Shown here: in pieces, positions 21,446 to 34,428 of the stretch | How the letters are laid out: the number at the start of each line of letters is the position of its first letter | How positions within the stretch are numbered: position 1 is the stretch's first letter | NCBI GenBank assembly: GCA_037349315.1 | Contig: JBAIAC010000008.1 | Span: 32,710,001-32,774,000, forward strand | DNA length: 64,000 nt | Reading direction: 5' to 3' | DNA from: Chelydra serpentina | Taxonomy: Eukaryota > Chordata > Testudines > Chelydridae | Made by a program: the position numbers and the translations under genes | Notes under the pieces: generated by a model | The model's database searches: none | Seen by the model: only the letters and a program-made list of their open reading frames with translations | Told to the model about the DNA's origin: nothing

Positions 21446-22895
21446 GCTCATCCTCCAGTAGGTGAGTAACCCAGTGACTTCAGTTGGAATCAGAGTGGTT
21501 AAGATATGGAAGAAGACATCATGGAAGAAGATATGGAAGACGTTTTCATAGCTGCATTTCGGGTAGGATGGGTAGGAAAAGGGACAGGTTTAGTATCAAA
21601 ATAATTCAAGAGAAAAGAGTATGAGCTTCATTTTGCCCATTTGGAGCTTGAGAAGACTGCAGGCCAACTGAGAACAGATCTCAAAAAGATAAGAAAAAAG
21701 GCAAGACTGAACTGCAAAAGATAAGTGCAGCATGGAGAAGTCACTGGCATATTCGGGAGTCCTATGCTCCTTCTCCAGGAATTGAACAACTCTCACTGAA
21801 GACAGTGGGAATTACTTATATCCTGCAGAAGGAGCATAGGGATCCTAGATATTTTCTCTAGAAACTGGGCATAAATAAGGGACATTTATTAACAGGATTC
21901 TGCTGTAAAAGGACATTTTAATTCCAGTGAAGCTGTGAATAGTACTGACTGGGAGTTAGGAAGACCTACCATCTTCTGGATCACCTGCCACATTTTAGAC
22001 AGCTGCATCCTTTTGCCTCTATCTTTACTGCCAGCTGCTGACTCTTGCTTTCCTTTATCTCCAGCTATCTACTTTTAAGGGCAGGACTTAATTACTAGCT
22101 TAACTCAGCCATGGAATCTTATTTCTATCTCCTTATTTTATCTTCTTTTAACCTAGAAGGGATAAAATATTTTAATATTTTTCTTTTGCTGCAGGGTGCA
22201 ACACCTTGCAGGGAACTTCCTCTGTACTTTAGGCCATCAAACGTCTTGACTTTCCATAGCAGCACTGTCTGCAACTCAAGACAGTCAGGCAAGCTTATTT
22301 CTTTCCTTTTATCTCATCTCCCTTTGACCTGCCAGGATATTTTAATATTTTACTTTGCTGCAGGGCACAATTCTTTGCAGGGGAACTTTCTCTATACGTA
22401 GGGCACTGAGACTTGCTTGTCTTGTCATGATAGCACCATGTGCCTGATACGCATTCTGTTCCTGTCCCTCATCTTAAACACCCCCCTGTAGCATTCCCAT
22501 CCACTTATCCAGTATGATGGGACTCTTTAATCCCAGCTATGATGTTACTTTATCACAGCAGCTTCTCTCTGTCTTGCTACAACAAAGCTTTTTGTGCAGT
22601 GATATGTAATCCAACAGAGCCATGCCATGAGAGCATTCTGTTCTCTATTGATACAGTCTGGGGCTTTGAAGGACATTCTTTTTGCCTCTCATATTTACAT
22701 CCTGATGTACTTGTACAGAAATAGTGAGGCACGTGCCAAAATGCTCAAGGCCTATGTTGCTCCCATTTTAGAATGGTATAACAGTTTTGTTAATATATTA
22801 ACAATTCTGGTCTTAAAATCTGTGAATGTATCATCTGAATGTTGTATTGTTCTTTATCATGTCTCTTGTTAACAGTCTGTTACCAGTACATTATT
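21446..22895. other. no gene seen
   Basis: Two internally similar segments around 22185-22215 and 22355-22385 (both containing GGCAC/TGCAGGG...TTGCAGGG...CTTTCTCT-like text) suggest an old local duplication. Nothing else is recognised. Confidence 0.45.
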
Positions 22896-22899
22896 AATT

Positions 22900-23075
22900 A
22901 TTTGTAGTGGGGTAATGAATAGTAGCCCCAGTCACAGACCAGGAGTTGATTGTGCTATGCTCTGTACAGTACATAACAAGAAGATGGCCCCAGCCCCAAA
23001 GAGATTACAATCTAAATATAAGAAGAGAGACACAAGGAGGATGCAGGGGAGCACAAGGAAGCAACTGGTCAATAT
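22900..23075. repeat. ancient amniote repeat fragment
   Basis: Contains CAGACCAGGAGTTGATTGTG and CCCCAAAGAGATTACAATCT followed by TAAGAAGAGAGACA. This is a pattern I know from many reptile and bird loci as the tail of an old dispersed repeat. The family name is uncertain. Confidence 0.5.
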
Positions 23076-23124
23076 AGCTCTCTTACTATCTTCACTTGCT
23101 CTGTACATGATAATAGTGGACAGT

Positions 23125-23215
23125 GGGCCAGAGTCTCAGCTGATTGAAATCAGGGTGGCTACACTGACTACATTGAAGCTACTGCACTGTGATTTATTCC
23201 AGTTGAGGAACTGGT
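23125..23215. repeat. ancient palindromic repeat
   Basis: GGGCCAGAGTCTCAGCTGAT, then GTGGCTACACTGACTACATTGAAGC, mirrored by CTACTGCACTGTGATTTA. It belongs to the dispersed palindrome family discussed in the findings. Confidence 0.45.
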
Positions 23216-24485
23216 CCACTGTATGGCGCGGGTTTTGCATGGTATAGGAATACTATGGACAAAAGCTCCAAAGTAACTGGGATGTGTGCATACTTAGTAA
23301 AGAGCTTTCCTTGTATGGAAAGTATTAAATGTGGTGTATTATTATTTAATGCTAGCTATCATCAGAATGGAAAACATAGTATCAGAACAAAACATTCTTT
23401 ATTTCACCTGACATATACAATCATTAAGTGTTTTGCAGTGTATTGTCACCTCTATTCATGAAGACAACCCTTTGGTGCTAATGCACACATACAGAGGGAA
23501 AAACAGATGAGTATAAATAAAGATTGAGGGAATATTTCCCTCTTTGCCTATATGGTTCCTGCCATCCCTCTTACCAGTATCTAAGATCATGCAAACAAAT
23601 AAAAGTAAGATTAATATATCAGATTCTCCTATACATGTGCTTGACAGTTTCTTGAAGGATGCACCATTGTTGCTCTGGCCCGGACTTGGCCTTCCCACCA
23701 CTAGATGACAACACCACTGGCATGGCTAGCCACTTATTTATATATTTGAATGTATGGGTTCGGAGGGCATGGATTTAGGATTTTGTTTCTTTGAGAGGGA
23801 TTCATTCTGCTGTGTGAGGGCTGTTTAGGGCTCACACTGGGGTAGTGTTTGCTTTGTTCAGCCATCTTGCTTTCTTCAAGGTAAGTAAGGAAGGGTGTAA
23901 TGAATTTGAATCCTTCTTCAGGTCAGGTTACTCCATGGTCACGGAGTTTTTATGTGGAGCCCATCAAGCACGAGAGGCTATTTGGATTAAGAAGGATATG
24001 AGGTGTTTTTAGCATGTGATGTCATGGGGTTGACTCCAAAGTTGATTGGTTGATGTGAGTAGTTATCCTTGATGGACATTGCTTTTGTAATCTGGAGGCC
24101 TTTCTTTGGATGCCCAGCTGTGTACCTTTAAGGGTCACCGTTGGGGTCTTGTTAGGGAGTGTTTGGGGTTCTTAATCTTAATGGCTGTAGAAAAAGGAAG
24201 AGAATGAAATCCAAGACATTAAGATACTACTAATGCTAATAATAATACTTAATTCTTTTGTAGTGATTGTCATCCATAGCTTTCAAAGTGATTTGTTCCT
24301 TAAGTGTGCAATTCTGGGGCTTTTTTTTAATTTCCTCTCTTTTTTGAGGATCAAACAGGAGCCAGGATGGTCAGAATGTCCTTTTTTCACTCTAATCCTG
24401 ATCAGGAGGCACTGTGTCATTTCCTCTAGGAGTCAGAAGATGCTGTCATTATCCATACCTTTATGAGTGCTAGACTGGACTACTG
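23216..24485. other. no gene seen
   Basis: Unique-looking sequence with only short frames. Confidence 0.45.
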
Positions 24486-24489
24486 CAAT

Positions 24490-24765
24490 ATAAGAACATA
24501 AGAACGGCCATACTGGGTCAGACCAAAAGTCCATCAAACCCAGTATCCTGTCCTCTGACAGTGGCCAATGGCAGGTGCCCCAAAGGGAAGGAACAGACAG
24601 GTTATCATCAAGTGATCCATGCTCTGCCACCCAATCTCAGGCAAACAGAGGGTAGGGACACCATTCCTGCCCATCCTAGCTAATAAGCCATTGATGGACC
24701 TATCTTCCATGAATTTATCTAGGTCCCTTTTGAACCCTGTTATGGTATTGACCTTCACAACTCTG
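24490..24765 (-). mobile_element. CR1 LINE 3' end, second subfamily
   Basis: Begins at the left with the tandem tail TAAGAACATAAGAACGGCCA and continues TACTGGGTCAGACCAAAAGT. It is the inverse of the 3' end of the longer element at 25730-28338 (which closes TGGCCATTCTTATGTTCTTA). Only the 3' untranslated region and the last codons remain. It is an independent insertion in the opposite orientation, a kilobase from its relative. Confidence 0.85.
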
Positions 24766-24789
24766 CATACCATTATACATGAAATCCCT

Positions 24790-25720
24790 GTAGAAGCTGA
24801 AATGTACCTCTGCATGTGGCAGCCTGCTTGATAAATGGTGTATCTGGCAGTTAATGCATGGTGCACTTGGAGCTTAAGGTGTTGGTTTTGACTTGTAAAT
24901 CACAAACTTGGGACTTCCTTCCTGAGAGATCATATTTCCCCCAAGGTGAGCTTGCCACAGCAAAAATCAATGGTGGTGCTCAGACGAGCTTCCTTGATTT
25001 TGCGGAAGGAGCTGCTGGCAGAATGTTTTTCCAGGAGGGCACTGTGACTTCAGAATTCATGTTTCTCCCTCCTTGGTTCCAAATGTCCTAAATCTAATTA
25101 TCTTGAGTGTATGCTGCAAACTCCATGTACTAGCTCAGGTATTTGAGGAGGGCTCAGGTGTGTAGGGTAGAGGAAGTTATCAGGGAGGGAATTACAGGAT
25201 GTTGTTTATGTTCTCTGTGGAAAAGCTAAACCTTGTGAAATCTGCTGTTACTATTTTCTATATTTTAACTTGTTTTTTCAGTTTCTTTTAGAGTCTATTT
25301 CAAAACATGCCAAAGTCAATGAACCATTTCATTGACTTCAAAGGGCTTTGAATAGGGCCGATTTTAAATATTTTCTTAAGGCACTTAGATCCTGAGTTAA
25401 GCATCTTTTTGTAAATTTTAGATGAAAATAAATTGAATACATTTTAAAAAAAAACAGAATTCATATAAATAAGTTTGCATTTAAGTTACTTTAGTAGCTC
25501 AAAGCTTTATTGAAGAACGTGGCTAATTTTCATGTAAATTGTATGGTGTTCTGCCAAAAACTGGAAGGTTATGTCTTGTGTCTTTATCTTTGTTCTGCAA
25601 CAGCTGTTATTTCCAACAAGCTAGAAAACAAATGAGCAAAAGGGTCATACCAATAGAAGCATAATATGAAGAAGGAGCTTTATACTTTTTGCAAATGATT
25701 CATAACGAAAAGCATTTTAA
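24790..25720. other. no gene seen
   Basis: Near 25305-25350 there is a CATTGACTTCAAAGG-type palindrome of the ancient repeat class. Otherwise nothing is recognised. Confidence 0.45.
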
Positions 25721-26616
25721 AAATGTTTATGTAGTGGTGGTTGATGCAGAATATTTGTGTTGAAAGGTTAAAGTGGCAATCAGGAAGGATTTGTCAAAAG
25801 CTTTCTGTGTCAGAAAGACATGTGGATAAGAGACAAAATTTCTCAATAATTTAAATGACTGCTTCTTGGAGTAGCTGCTACAGGAACCCACAACGGGAGA
25901 GGCAACTCTCGATTTAGTCCTGAGTGGAGCGCAGGATCTGGTCCAAGAGGTAACTATAACAGGACCGCTTGGAAATAGTGACCATAATATAATAACATTT
26001 AACATTCCCTGTGGTGGGAAGAATGCCTCAACAGCCCAACACTGTGGCATTTAATTTCAGAAAGGGCAACTATGCAAAAATGAGGAGGTTAGTTAAACAG
26101 AAATTAAAAGGTACAGTGACTAGAGTGAAATCCCTGCAAGCTGCATGGACACTTTTCAAAGACACCACAATAGAGGCTCAATTTAAATATATACCCCAAA
26201 TTAAAAAAAACACAGTAAAAGAACTAAAGAGCTACCATGGCTTAACAACCATGTAAAAGAAGCAGTGAGAGATAAAAAGGCATCTTTTAAAAAGTGGAAG
26301 TCAAATCCTAGTGAGGTAAATAGAAAGGAGCATAAACACTGCCAAATTAAGTGTAAAAATGTAATAAGAAAAGCCAAAAAGGAGTTTGAAGTACAGCTAG
26401 ACAAAAACTCAAAAGGTAATAACAAAATGTTTTTAAGTACATCAGAAGCAGGAAGCCTGCTAAACAAACGATCGAGATACAAAAGGAGCACTTAAAGACG
26501 GTAAAGTCATTGCGGCGGAGAAACTAAATTAATTCTTTGCTTCAGTCTTTACTGCTGAGAATCTTAGGGAGATTCCCAAACCTGAGCCGTCTTTTGTAGG
26601 TGACAAATCTGAGGAA

Positions 26617-26832
26617 TTGTCACAGATTGAAGTGTCACTAGAGGAGGTTTTGGAACTAATTGATAAACTTAACTATAACAAGTCACCGGGACCAGATGGC
26701 ATTCACCCAAGAGTTCTGAAAGAACTCAAATGTGAAATTGCGGAACTATTAACTATGGTTTGTAACCTGTCCTTTAAATCAGCTTCTGCACCCAATGACT
26801 GGAAGATAGCTAATGTAACACCAATATTTTAA
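26617..26832 (+). pseudogene. CR1 reverse transcriptase, N-terminal part
   Basis: 71 codons containing SPGPDGIHPRVLKEL and NDWKIANVTPIF, the start of the LINE reverse transcriptase fingers. A stop immediately follows, and the next residues (KGSRGDSGNYRLVSLTSVPG) continue the domain in the same frame. Confidence 0.85.
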
Positions 26833-27016
26833 AAGGGCTCTAGAGGTGATTCCGGCAATTACAGACTGGTAAGTCTAACGTCAGTACCAGGCAAATTAGT
26901 TGAAAAAATAGTAAAGAATAAAATTGTCAGGCACATAGAAGAACATAAATTGTTGGGCAAAAGTCAACATGATTTCTGTGAAGGGAAATCATATTTTACT
27001 AATCTCTTAGAGTTCT

Positions 27017-27208
27017 TTGAAGGGGTCAAACAGACATATGGATAAGGGGGATCCAGTGGACATAGTATACTTAGATTTCCAGAAAGCCTTTGACAAGGTC
27101 CCTCACCAAAGGCTCTTATGTAAATTAAGTTGTCATGGGATAAGAGGGAAGATCCTTTCATGGATTGAGAACTGGTTAAAAGACAGGATAACCTGTAATA
27201 AATGGTAA
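27017..27208 (+). pseudogene. CR1 reverse transcriptase, palm segment
   Basis: Carries DIVYLDFQKAFDKVPHQRLL, where the F-D pair is the first catalytic aspartate motif, and GKILSWIENWLKDR. It is out of frame with the preceding piece, showing a frameshift near 27015-27060. Confidence 0.85.
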
Positions 27209-27463
27209 ATTTCAGAATGGAGAGGGGTAACTAGTGGTGTTCCCCAAGGGTCACTCCTAGGACCAATACTATTCAATTTATTCATAAATGATCTGGAGAA
27301 AGGGGTAAACAGAGAGGTGAAAAAGTTTGCCGATGATACTAAACTGCTGAAGATAGTTAAGACCAAAGCAGACTGTGAAGAACTACAAAAAGATCTCAAA
27401 AAACTAAGTGATTGGGCAACAAAATGGCAAATAAAATTTAATGTGGATATTTAATGTAAAGTA

Positions 27464-27970
27464 ATGCACATTGGAAAAAATAACCCCAACTATAGATACA
27501 ATATGATGGGGGCTAATTTAGCTACAACTAATCAGGAAAAAGATCTTGGAGTCATTGTGGATAGTTCTCTGAAGATGTCCACACAGTGTGCAGCGGCAGT
27601 CAAAAAAGCAAATAGGATGGTAGGAATCATTAAAAAAGGGATAGAGAATAAGACGGTGAATATCTTATTGCCCTTATATAAATCCATGATACACCCACAT
27701 CTTGACTATTGCATACAGATGTGGTCTCCTTATCTCAAAAAAAGATATACTGGCATAAAAAAGGTTCAGAGAAGGGCAACTAAAATGATTAGGGGTTTGG
27801 TACGGGTCCCATATGAGGAGAGATTAAAGAGGCTAGGACTTTTCAGCTTGGAAAAGAGAAGACTAAGGGGAGATATGATAGAGGTATATAAAATCATGAG
27901 TAGTGTGGAGAAAGTGAATAAGGAAACGTTATTTACTTGTTCCCATAATATAAGAACTAGGGGCCACTAA
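27464..27970 (+). pseudogene. CR1 ORF2 C-terminal part
   Basis: 168 codons downstream of the FADD box and in its frame, separated from it by a single stop near 27454. It shows [41 protein letters not shown] and YEERLKRLGLFSLEKRRLRG, typical of the CR1 thumb and C-terminus. It ends at a stop before the usual protein terminus. Confidence 0.88.
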
Positions 27971-28339
27971 ATGAAATTAGTGGGCAGCAGGTGTAAAACA
28001 AATAAAAGGAAGTTCTTCTTCACATGGCACACAGTCAACCTGTGGAACTCCCTGCCTGAGGAGGTTATGAAGGCTAGGACTATAACAGGGTTTAAAAGAG
28101 AACTGGATAAATTCATGGCAGTTAAATCCATTAATGGCTATTAGCCAGGATGGGTAAGGAATGGTGTCCCTAGCCTCTGTTTTTCAGAGGGTGGAGATGG
28201 ATGGCAGGAGAGAGATCACTTGATCATTATCTATTAGGTTCACTCCCTCTGGGGCACCTGGCCACTGTCTGTAGACAGGATACTGGGCTGGATGGACCTT
28301 TGATCTGACCCAGTATGGCCATTCTTATGTTCTTATGTG

Positions 28340-28779
28340 GCACTATGCATTGTGTGTATGAATGAGAAACAGCACTTCAAAACAATTTTATTTAAGAAAA
28401 TATCAGAGTTGAGTGATGTGTATACAGTATAAGAAATTGCCATTTAAAATTGCTAAGGATTTAAAATTTATGAGGCGCATATCTCTGTGTTAATAGCCTT
28501 GTTCAACCAAGGTAGGAAACTACATGCTTATTTCTTTTATTTTAAATGCAATTAAAATTTGAAAACATACTTTGTTGATTAATTCTTAAGACATTGGACA
28601 CTGAGGAAGTGATGTTAAAAATTATGTTCTATAATAAACCAGATTTATTTTAATACTTAACTATCTATCCGCTTGGGACAACCACTTGAGATTACAAATG
28701 CCTGGTTGTTTAGGGAGACTTAGAAACCACAATTTCCAAATTTGGATGCCCACAGTTAGATAGCTAACTCCACAGTTAT
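28340..28779. other. no gene seen
   Basis: AT-rich sequence after the CR1 end. Confidence 0.5.
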
Positions 28780-28960
28780 GGACATAAATAACTTTAGTCT
28801 AGTTTTCAGCGATTCAGAACACTTGCAACTTCCATTAATTTCAATGGAAGTTGAGGATACTCAGCATTGCGGAAAAGTAGCCACTTGTATTTAAGTGTCT
28901 AACTATAGAGATAGGTGCCTTCTACATAACTTTAATTACCTGTAAACATATGTCCTTATG
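28780..28960. repeat. ancient palindromic repeat
   Basis: Centred on a perfect 10-bp-arm palindrome AACTTCCATT / AATGGAAGTT (28828-28853), with flanking TTTTCAGCGATTCAG and GCATTGCGG segments. The layout is that of the old CATTGAA-centred palindromic family. Confidence 0.5.
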
Positions 28961-30560
28961 TCTAGGGTGCCCCCTCTTGCCCAGATGCAGAGTTGCAGAG
29001 ATCTTTGTCTCACACTCTTTTGGTGGCACTTTCTACGCTGTGATGACTAGTCTCAGCTGATCTCTTCTCCAGATCCTCTCAATGGGTCTGCTGTGGCTCA
29101 GTCCTCTAGCCAAGTCACACAACAGTTCAGTCTCCTTCTTGGGTTAAGCTCTAAACAAAAGATTGGTACTCAACTTCAATTCCTCCCCTTGCTAGTGTAC
29201 TGACTCCCAGGGCTTTTCCCTCTTGGGAGTCCAAGTACCACTTAAACTAGCATTCCACCCCTCACAAGCGTCTATCGCAATCCCTGGTCCTCACATACCA
29301 TAGCTCAGGGCTCCTCTCCATTCTAGGACCCCACCACAGGAGTTAACCCTGCTCCTGTAGCTCTTCTTTTTAGCAGTATTTACCACACCACCATATCAGA
29401 GACTCAGGTAAGCGTTGTTATATAATTCTTATTTTTCAATATATGTATCATCCATTTATTACACACCAAAAGAAATTTACCAATTGAGTCCTACTGATAG
29501 AAAGGGAATTTCTAATTAGCTATCCTAACTGAACTCTGGCTGGATATCTATTTAGTAACTTTTGTATACTCTTGTCTTATACATGGTTTGGTAGCAACAT
29601 GAGAAGAGAAACAGTTCAAGCATGAGAAATCTACAGGGAGTGACTCCCTTTAAATAGAAACCCAGCCACATTGTGGCTGAGACACCTAAGTAAGGGGAAA
29701 TACATTGCATCTCTGATATAGTCTTGTGGTAAATACTGCTTTCTTAATGGCTACCACTGAAGAGACCTAAAAATATCTGGAAGGCACAGACAAATTTCTC
29801 ATGATTGTATTTTCTACAGCCATAGCTACAGTTTTGAGAATTACTGGTGGGTTCAAAAAATTGTTAACGGAGAATAAATGTTTTCAGCTTCAGGTAATTT
29901 GACTTGGTGGTCTCAGATAGGTTGTAATAGAGAAATGTTCACATCACAATTAACATTTTCAGGCTAGAGGCCAAGGACTGAAGTGAATGTAGTTCCCTGA
30001 GACCCTGTTAAGCACAGGTTCTGACAGAATAAGGAGAAGATACATTGGGGTATATATAAAGAATCTTTCATTGCTGAGAGACGGTATTGACAATGCAGTC
30101 CTCTGTATATCTATTGCAGACACACAAACATACACATACACACAACTTCTTTAAAAAATGGTTCAAGATTCTTTTGTGGACAAGTTTGAAGGTTTTGAAC
30201 TGTATCAGAACTAATTCTCTTTTTTTTAAATAGGGACAGTAGAAAAGCATCTGATTAAAGGTTTATTTCTCTGATCTTTATTTTGTTTTATTTTTTTTAA
30301 ATGTGTATAACAGGAAAAATAAAATAAGAAAAACAGGCTCACTGAATGTTATACTGATTGCCTTGACCAGCACAACCTTATTGTATTTACCTTCTTATTT
30401 ATAGAGCAGAACAAATAATGAAATAACATAAACTGTACCCTCTAATAAAAATAACTATAATAAAAGTGTGCTATTCATTTTAGAAATGTATTTTTCAATT
30501 TTCTTTTAGATTACATATACTAGCCTGACTTGATTGTGGGTCATGAAAGGCATCCAAGGA
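28961..30560. other. no gene; unassigned C/T-rich block
   Basis: 28975-29400 is C/T-rich and might be an old LTR, but I found no ends or target duplication. The rest is AT-rich without recognised features. Confidence 0.4.
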
Positions 30561-30571
30561 CTGAGTATATC

Positions 30572-30662
30572 AGACCTAATTCTGCTCTCACTTACACAAG
30601 TAGAAATCCAGAGTAACTCTATTGGCATTAAATCCATGTAAAACCAATATAACCGAGAGTTG
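30572..30662. repeat. ancient palindromic repeat
   Basis: AATTCTGCTCTCACTTACAC...GTAGAAATCCAGAGTAACTC followed by an inverted, diverged version ending CGAGAGTTGAGTAAGG. It matches the palindrome family seen at 31330 and 54570. Confidence 0.5.
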
Positions 30663-31329
30663 AGTAAGGTTCACAGAGTATTAAATTAAATATTGCCCAC
30701 AAGGAGTGTTTCTTCTGAGAACAAAGAAAATAACATGCAAGCACAGACAGTTGCCTTGTGGTCTTAGTGTCAACAAATTAAATAACTTGATAATTTGTAA
30801 CCTATACATTTGCAAACAAATAATTTCTAGTGAAAATCCTCCTCCTCCATTATGGGATTGTTTATCATTTTGTACAGAGTGCAGTGACGTATCCTAGAGT
30901 CATCCGAGTACATTTTGCTTTTCAAAACCTCCTCTGCTACCTGTATAACAGCTGATATTTTGAATGCAAAAATAATAGTGATGAAAAATGACTAGGAATG
31001 CCTTATAAGGAACTGGGGGAAAAAAGAAGTCAGTATATTTTAGTATTTAGCAAAGCTAACCAAAAAAAGGAACCCTCAGATGCAATAGTGTAAGTGTGTT
31101 ATGGATTTCAGTGGGTTTCACTCATATGAACAGAGTTACTCATGTGGTTAAGCAATTGCAGTGTTGGGGCTTAAATAATTAACTGAGATTAAACAAATAA
31201 ACAAACAAACCAAGCACTTTTTAACAAATACCAATTAGGAGGCTAATATGGTTAAAGCACCAAGCTGGTAGCTGAGAGAAGTGGCCTCTGTACCCTAGTC
31301 TGCTAAGGACTTTGGGCTTTATTCTCTAA

Positions 31330-31495
31330 GCACTGACAAAAGTATGTAACTCAGGAATAACTCCACTGAAATTAATGGAGGTATACTGGTATAAATGAGA
31401 AGAATCAAACACTTCAGATCTCACTTTCCTTGGTTTTGTACCATGGGGACTCCACTAACTTGAAGGGAGTTACACTTATGTGAGAGCAGAATTGG
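31330..31495. repeat. ancient palindromic repeat
   Basis: AACTCCACTGAAATTAATGG and GTATACTGGTATAAATGAGA, then inverted text ending GGAGTTACACTTATGTGAGA and GCAGAATTGGGCC. Same family as 30572-30662, probably two degraded half-palindromes. Confidence 0.5.
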
Positions 31496-31504
31496 GCCAC
31501 CCTA

Positions 31505-31650
31505 CTGTACAGCCTTGGACAAAGTCACCTAAGATCTGTTTGCCTCTGTTGTCCCATCTGTAAAATGAGGATGATGATGATAATATTCAATTATTATTTG
31601 TAAGGTATTTTGAGATCCTCTAGGTGCCACAGATAACCAAAATATTACTA
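31505..31650. repeat. MIR-like (CORE) SINE fragment
   Basis: CAGCCTTGGACAAAGTCACC, then CTGTTTGCCTCTGTTGTCCC and ATCTGTAAAATGAGGATGAT, is the characteristic MIR core and tail order (CTTGGGCAAGTCAC...CATCTGTAAAATG). It is followed by TTTTGAGATCCT. Confidence 0.7.
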
Positions 31651-32019
31651 TTCAATAAAATAGTATATATGCCTGTGCAATTATAAGAAGAGAGAATCTT
31701 TCCGCTAGTAATACCACTGTGTAAGTATTTCATGTTAGCCTTCATCTAAGGAGAAGCCCATTAACACAGCATTCTATACGTATCACAACAAACCATCAGT
31801 AAGTAAGTTGGGAGAGTTTGTGAGTTATTGTGGGATTTTGGAGAGCTAAGACTTGTTGAATGGTTGTTTTGATTATGTAATATAACATATATTACATAAT
31901 ATATAATATACTTTGACTTAATCCCACACAACATTATGATTAAGAAACTAGAATGATACAAAATCAACATGGCACATGGTAAATAGATTAAAAACTCACT
32001 TACTCATAGGTCTCAAAAC

Positions 32020-32793
32020 AGGGAATCATCAAGTGCATGTTTGTCCAGTGGGATTTCACAGGGATTAGTTCTTGGTCCTATGCTATTTTAATTTTTTTTA
32101 TCAGTGACCTGGAATAAAACAAACTCATTACTGATAAAGTCTGCAGATGACCCAAGAGCAGAGGAGTGGTAAATAATGGAGAGCATGAGTCACTGATACA
32201 GAGCAATCTGGATCTCTTGATAAACTGGGGTGCAAGCAAACAATATGCATCTAGGAACAAAGAATGGAATACTTGCAAGGTGAGAGATTCTATCCTAGGG
32301 AACAGTGACTCTCCAAAAACTTGAGGAACATGGCAGATAATCAGCTGAACATGAGGTCCCAGTGCTACACTGTGTCCCAAAGGGCTAATACAATGCTTGG
32401 ATGTATAAGGGGTAAGCGGCAACTTGATCATAGGCTAGCTAGAAGTACCTACATGGGGAAAAGACATTTGATCACTGAGGGCTCTTCATTTTAACAGACA
32501 AAGGATAAGATGATCCAGTGGCTGGAAGCTGAAGCTAAACAAATTTTTGTTGCAAAGTTTTAATCAGCTTTTGGAACAATTACCAAGTATTGTGGTGGCT
32601 TCCTCAGTACTGGTCATCTTTAAATCAAGGCCAGATGTTTTTGTCTAGAAGTATGCTCTATTTCAACCACAGCTGTTGCACTTGAAACAAGAATTAATAC
32701 AAAGGGATTGTATGGCCTGTGTTATGCAGGATGTCAGACTAGAAGATCACAGTCATCCCTTCTGGCCTTAAAATATATTAATCTTATATTGCC
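32020..32793 (+). mobile_element. old CR1-type LINE fragment
   Basis: The 3' end reads CAGGATGTCAGACTAGAAGA and CCCTTCTGGCCTTAAAATAT, the terminus of older CR1 families. Upstream, GGGATTAGTTCTTGGTCCTA and TCAGTGACCTGGAAT match the nucleotide pattern of the reverse transcriptase VLGP...ISDLE region, and TGCAGATGACCCAAG lies where the catalytic box is expected. Frames are heavily interrupted. Confidence 0.72.
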
Positions 32794-32876
32794 CTAATAA
32801 TCATAGTAACCAGAATATCTATGATAAAGGTTAAATATAAAAGCAACATCAGTAATGATAACTGGATTACCCCTTA

Positions 32877-33055
32877 CAGGGCTGGCTTTAGTGGGCGTAG
32901 GGCTCCACGTGAATAACGACGGCAGAGCCCCGCCGACTTTGTTGGAGGGGAAAAAAAACCTCCCGCTGCCGATCGGTGGAGAAAAAAAAAAAACAACTGC
33001 CGGAGCGGGGCCCCGATTCCGGGGAATCGGCGGAATTGGCTTAAACCCGGCCCTG
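32877..33055. mobile_element. hAT MITE, 179 bp, perfect TSD
   Basis: Starts CAGGGCTGGCTTTAG and ends with the reverse complement of CAGGGCCGGGTTTAAG. The 8-bp flank ACCCCTTA is identical on both sides (32869-32876 and 33056-33063). The interior contains two A-runs and a GC-rich CCCCGATTCCGGGGAATCGG hairpin. The frame 32855-33133 spans it and is not a gene. Confidence 0.9.
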
Positions 33056-33063
33056 ACCCCTTA

Positions 33064-34423
33064 TTTCCCTCTTAGGTTCTGCCCATACTGTGGTTCTGCA
33101 AAAAGTGGCGGACAGCAGGAGATACACGCTTGATACTCCCTCTCCTATGTAAGGGGAAGTAGGTGAGGAGTGGGTCCGAGAGAGAGTGAGAGCTATTCTG
33201 GTGAGTGTAGCTGTCCAGGCAAATGAGGGAAGTAAGCTGCTCCATGAAAATGGGTGAAATAACTTACTCCTAGGTCCTTCTGGAAATCAAGAGACCTTCA
33301 GGAAAGGATGTTACTCTCTGAGTCAGAGTTCATTTTCCAGGTTGCTCCTGGAGAGGAACAGCTGTGAGTTGCCTCCTATTCAGGGAAGATTGTAAAGCTT
33401 CAGTACAGCTACATGTGAACTGTTGAATTTCTTAAGCTTTCGGGTACCTTTGTACATAAAGAAACTTTTAAGGACTGAAGTTCCAAAAATCTCAAATTGT
33501 GGCCACATACAAACCCCCACAGCTCTTCACACTAAGTTCACAGATTAAATGTGCCAATGTTTTGGGTTTTGTGCATGCAAATATATGTGCTTGCAAATTT
33601 TGAAGGCATGTTTTCAAGTTGACTTGTGCTCCTAAATTACTGATGTTCTTTTGAAAATCGCACCCACAGTGAAAATTTGGAGGCCTAATGAAAATTTGTT
33701 CCTTAAATGGAAATCTGTGTCCTTTGCTCTTTTTGTGAGAGAGACACTAAATCAAAGGAATCCAGGTGCTAAAACTACATACACAAGCACAGAAGGTGGT
33801 TTGTTAGGATACATTTCTTTTCCATGCAGACACAAAATGAAAAAGGAAGTTGTATAATGCTGGTTTTATTTTGTTGTTAGCAAAACAGTTTGTTAAAGCT
33901 GCACAAAGTGGGATGACATTTCTATATATCACTAAAAAGTCTCCAAGGAATAACACACACTGAGCAGCAGCTGTTAAGCTGCCTAAAATATGCCTTCTTA
34001 GTGAATTGCTCTTGTCTGATTGAGGAAATTAGTTTGGCAGAACAAATTCTATTGCTTCATGAATATATAATGACAAAATAAATACAGTTACCTGTGTGCA
34101 AGGAAAGTGATGAGCAGGCCTTTCACTTTTAGAAGGTTTAGCAACAGAGAGTTTCAAGTAGCTATTTTCATTAGTAATGGGTGAACTGCATAAATTTCAG
34201 AGGTTTAGTTCTGAGATTCAAGTTGGATAAAATACCATACAACTTATATGCATAATATCAGAATCTCTTTGAGGTGAAAATTAGGATAGATATCTAAATA
34301 AGGCAACTTTTCATGTGGTATTTCTTTATTTTCTTACTTTCAGTTCCAATTGCAGCCAAAATCAGGAAGTGGAAAGCATCTGGAAATGTTCAAAAACAGG
34401 AAGCTAAAAAAAAAATGGTGAGC
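33064..34423. other. no gene seen
   Basis: No recognised coding or repeat features. Confidence 0.45.
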
Positions 34424-34428
34424 CTTGG

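Larger units (their letters stand above)
25730..28338 (+). mobile_element. CR1 LINE, 2.6 kb, 5'-truncated
   Basis: The longest CR1 copy in the window. It begins inside the endonuclease domain: near 25890-25990 it reads TLDLVLSGAQDL then GPLGNSDHNIITF, with the SDH active-site motif. Next comes the linker (26011-26495) and the reverse transcriptase. SPGPDGIHPRVLKE is at 26617-26832, LDFQKAFDKVPHQRLL at 27017-27208, VPQGSLLGPILFNLFINDLE near 27240, and the catalytic FADD at 27326-27337. The C-terminal ORF runs to 27970. The 3' end has TATGGCCATTCTTATGTTCTT. Several frameshifts and stops separate the pieces, so it is inactive. Confidence 0.92.
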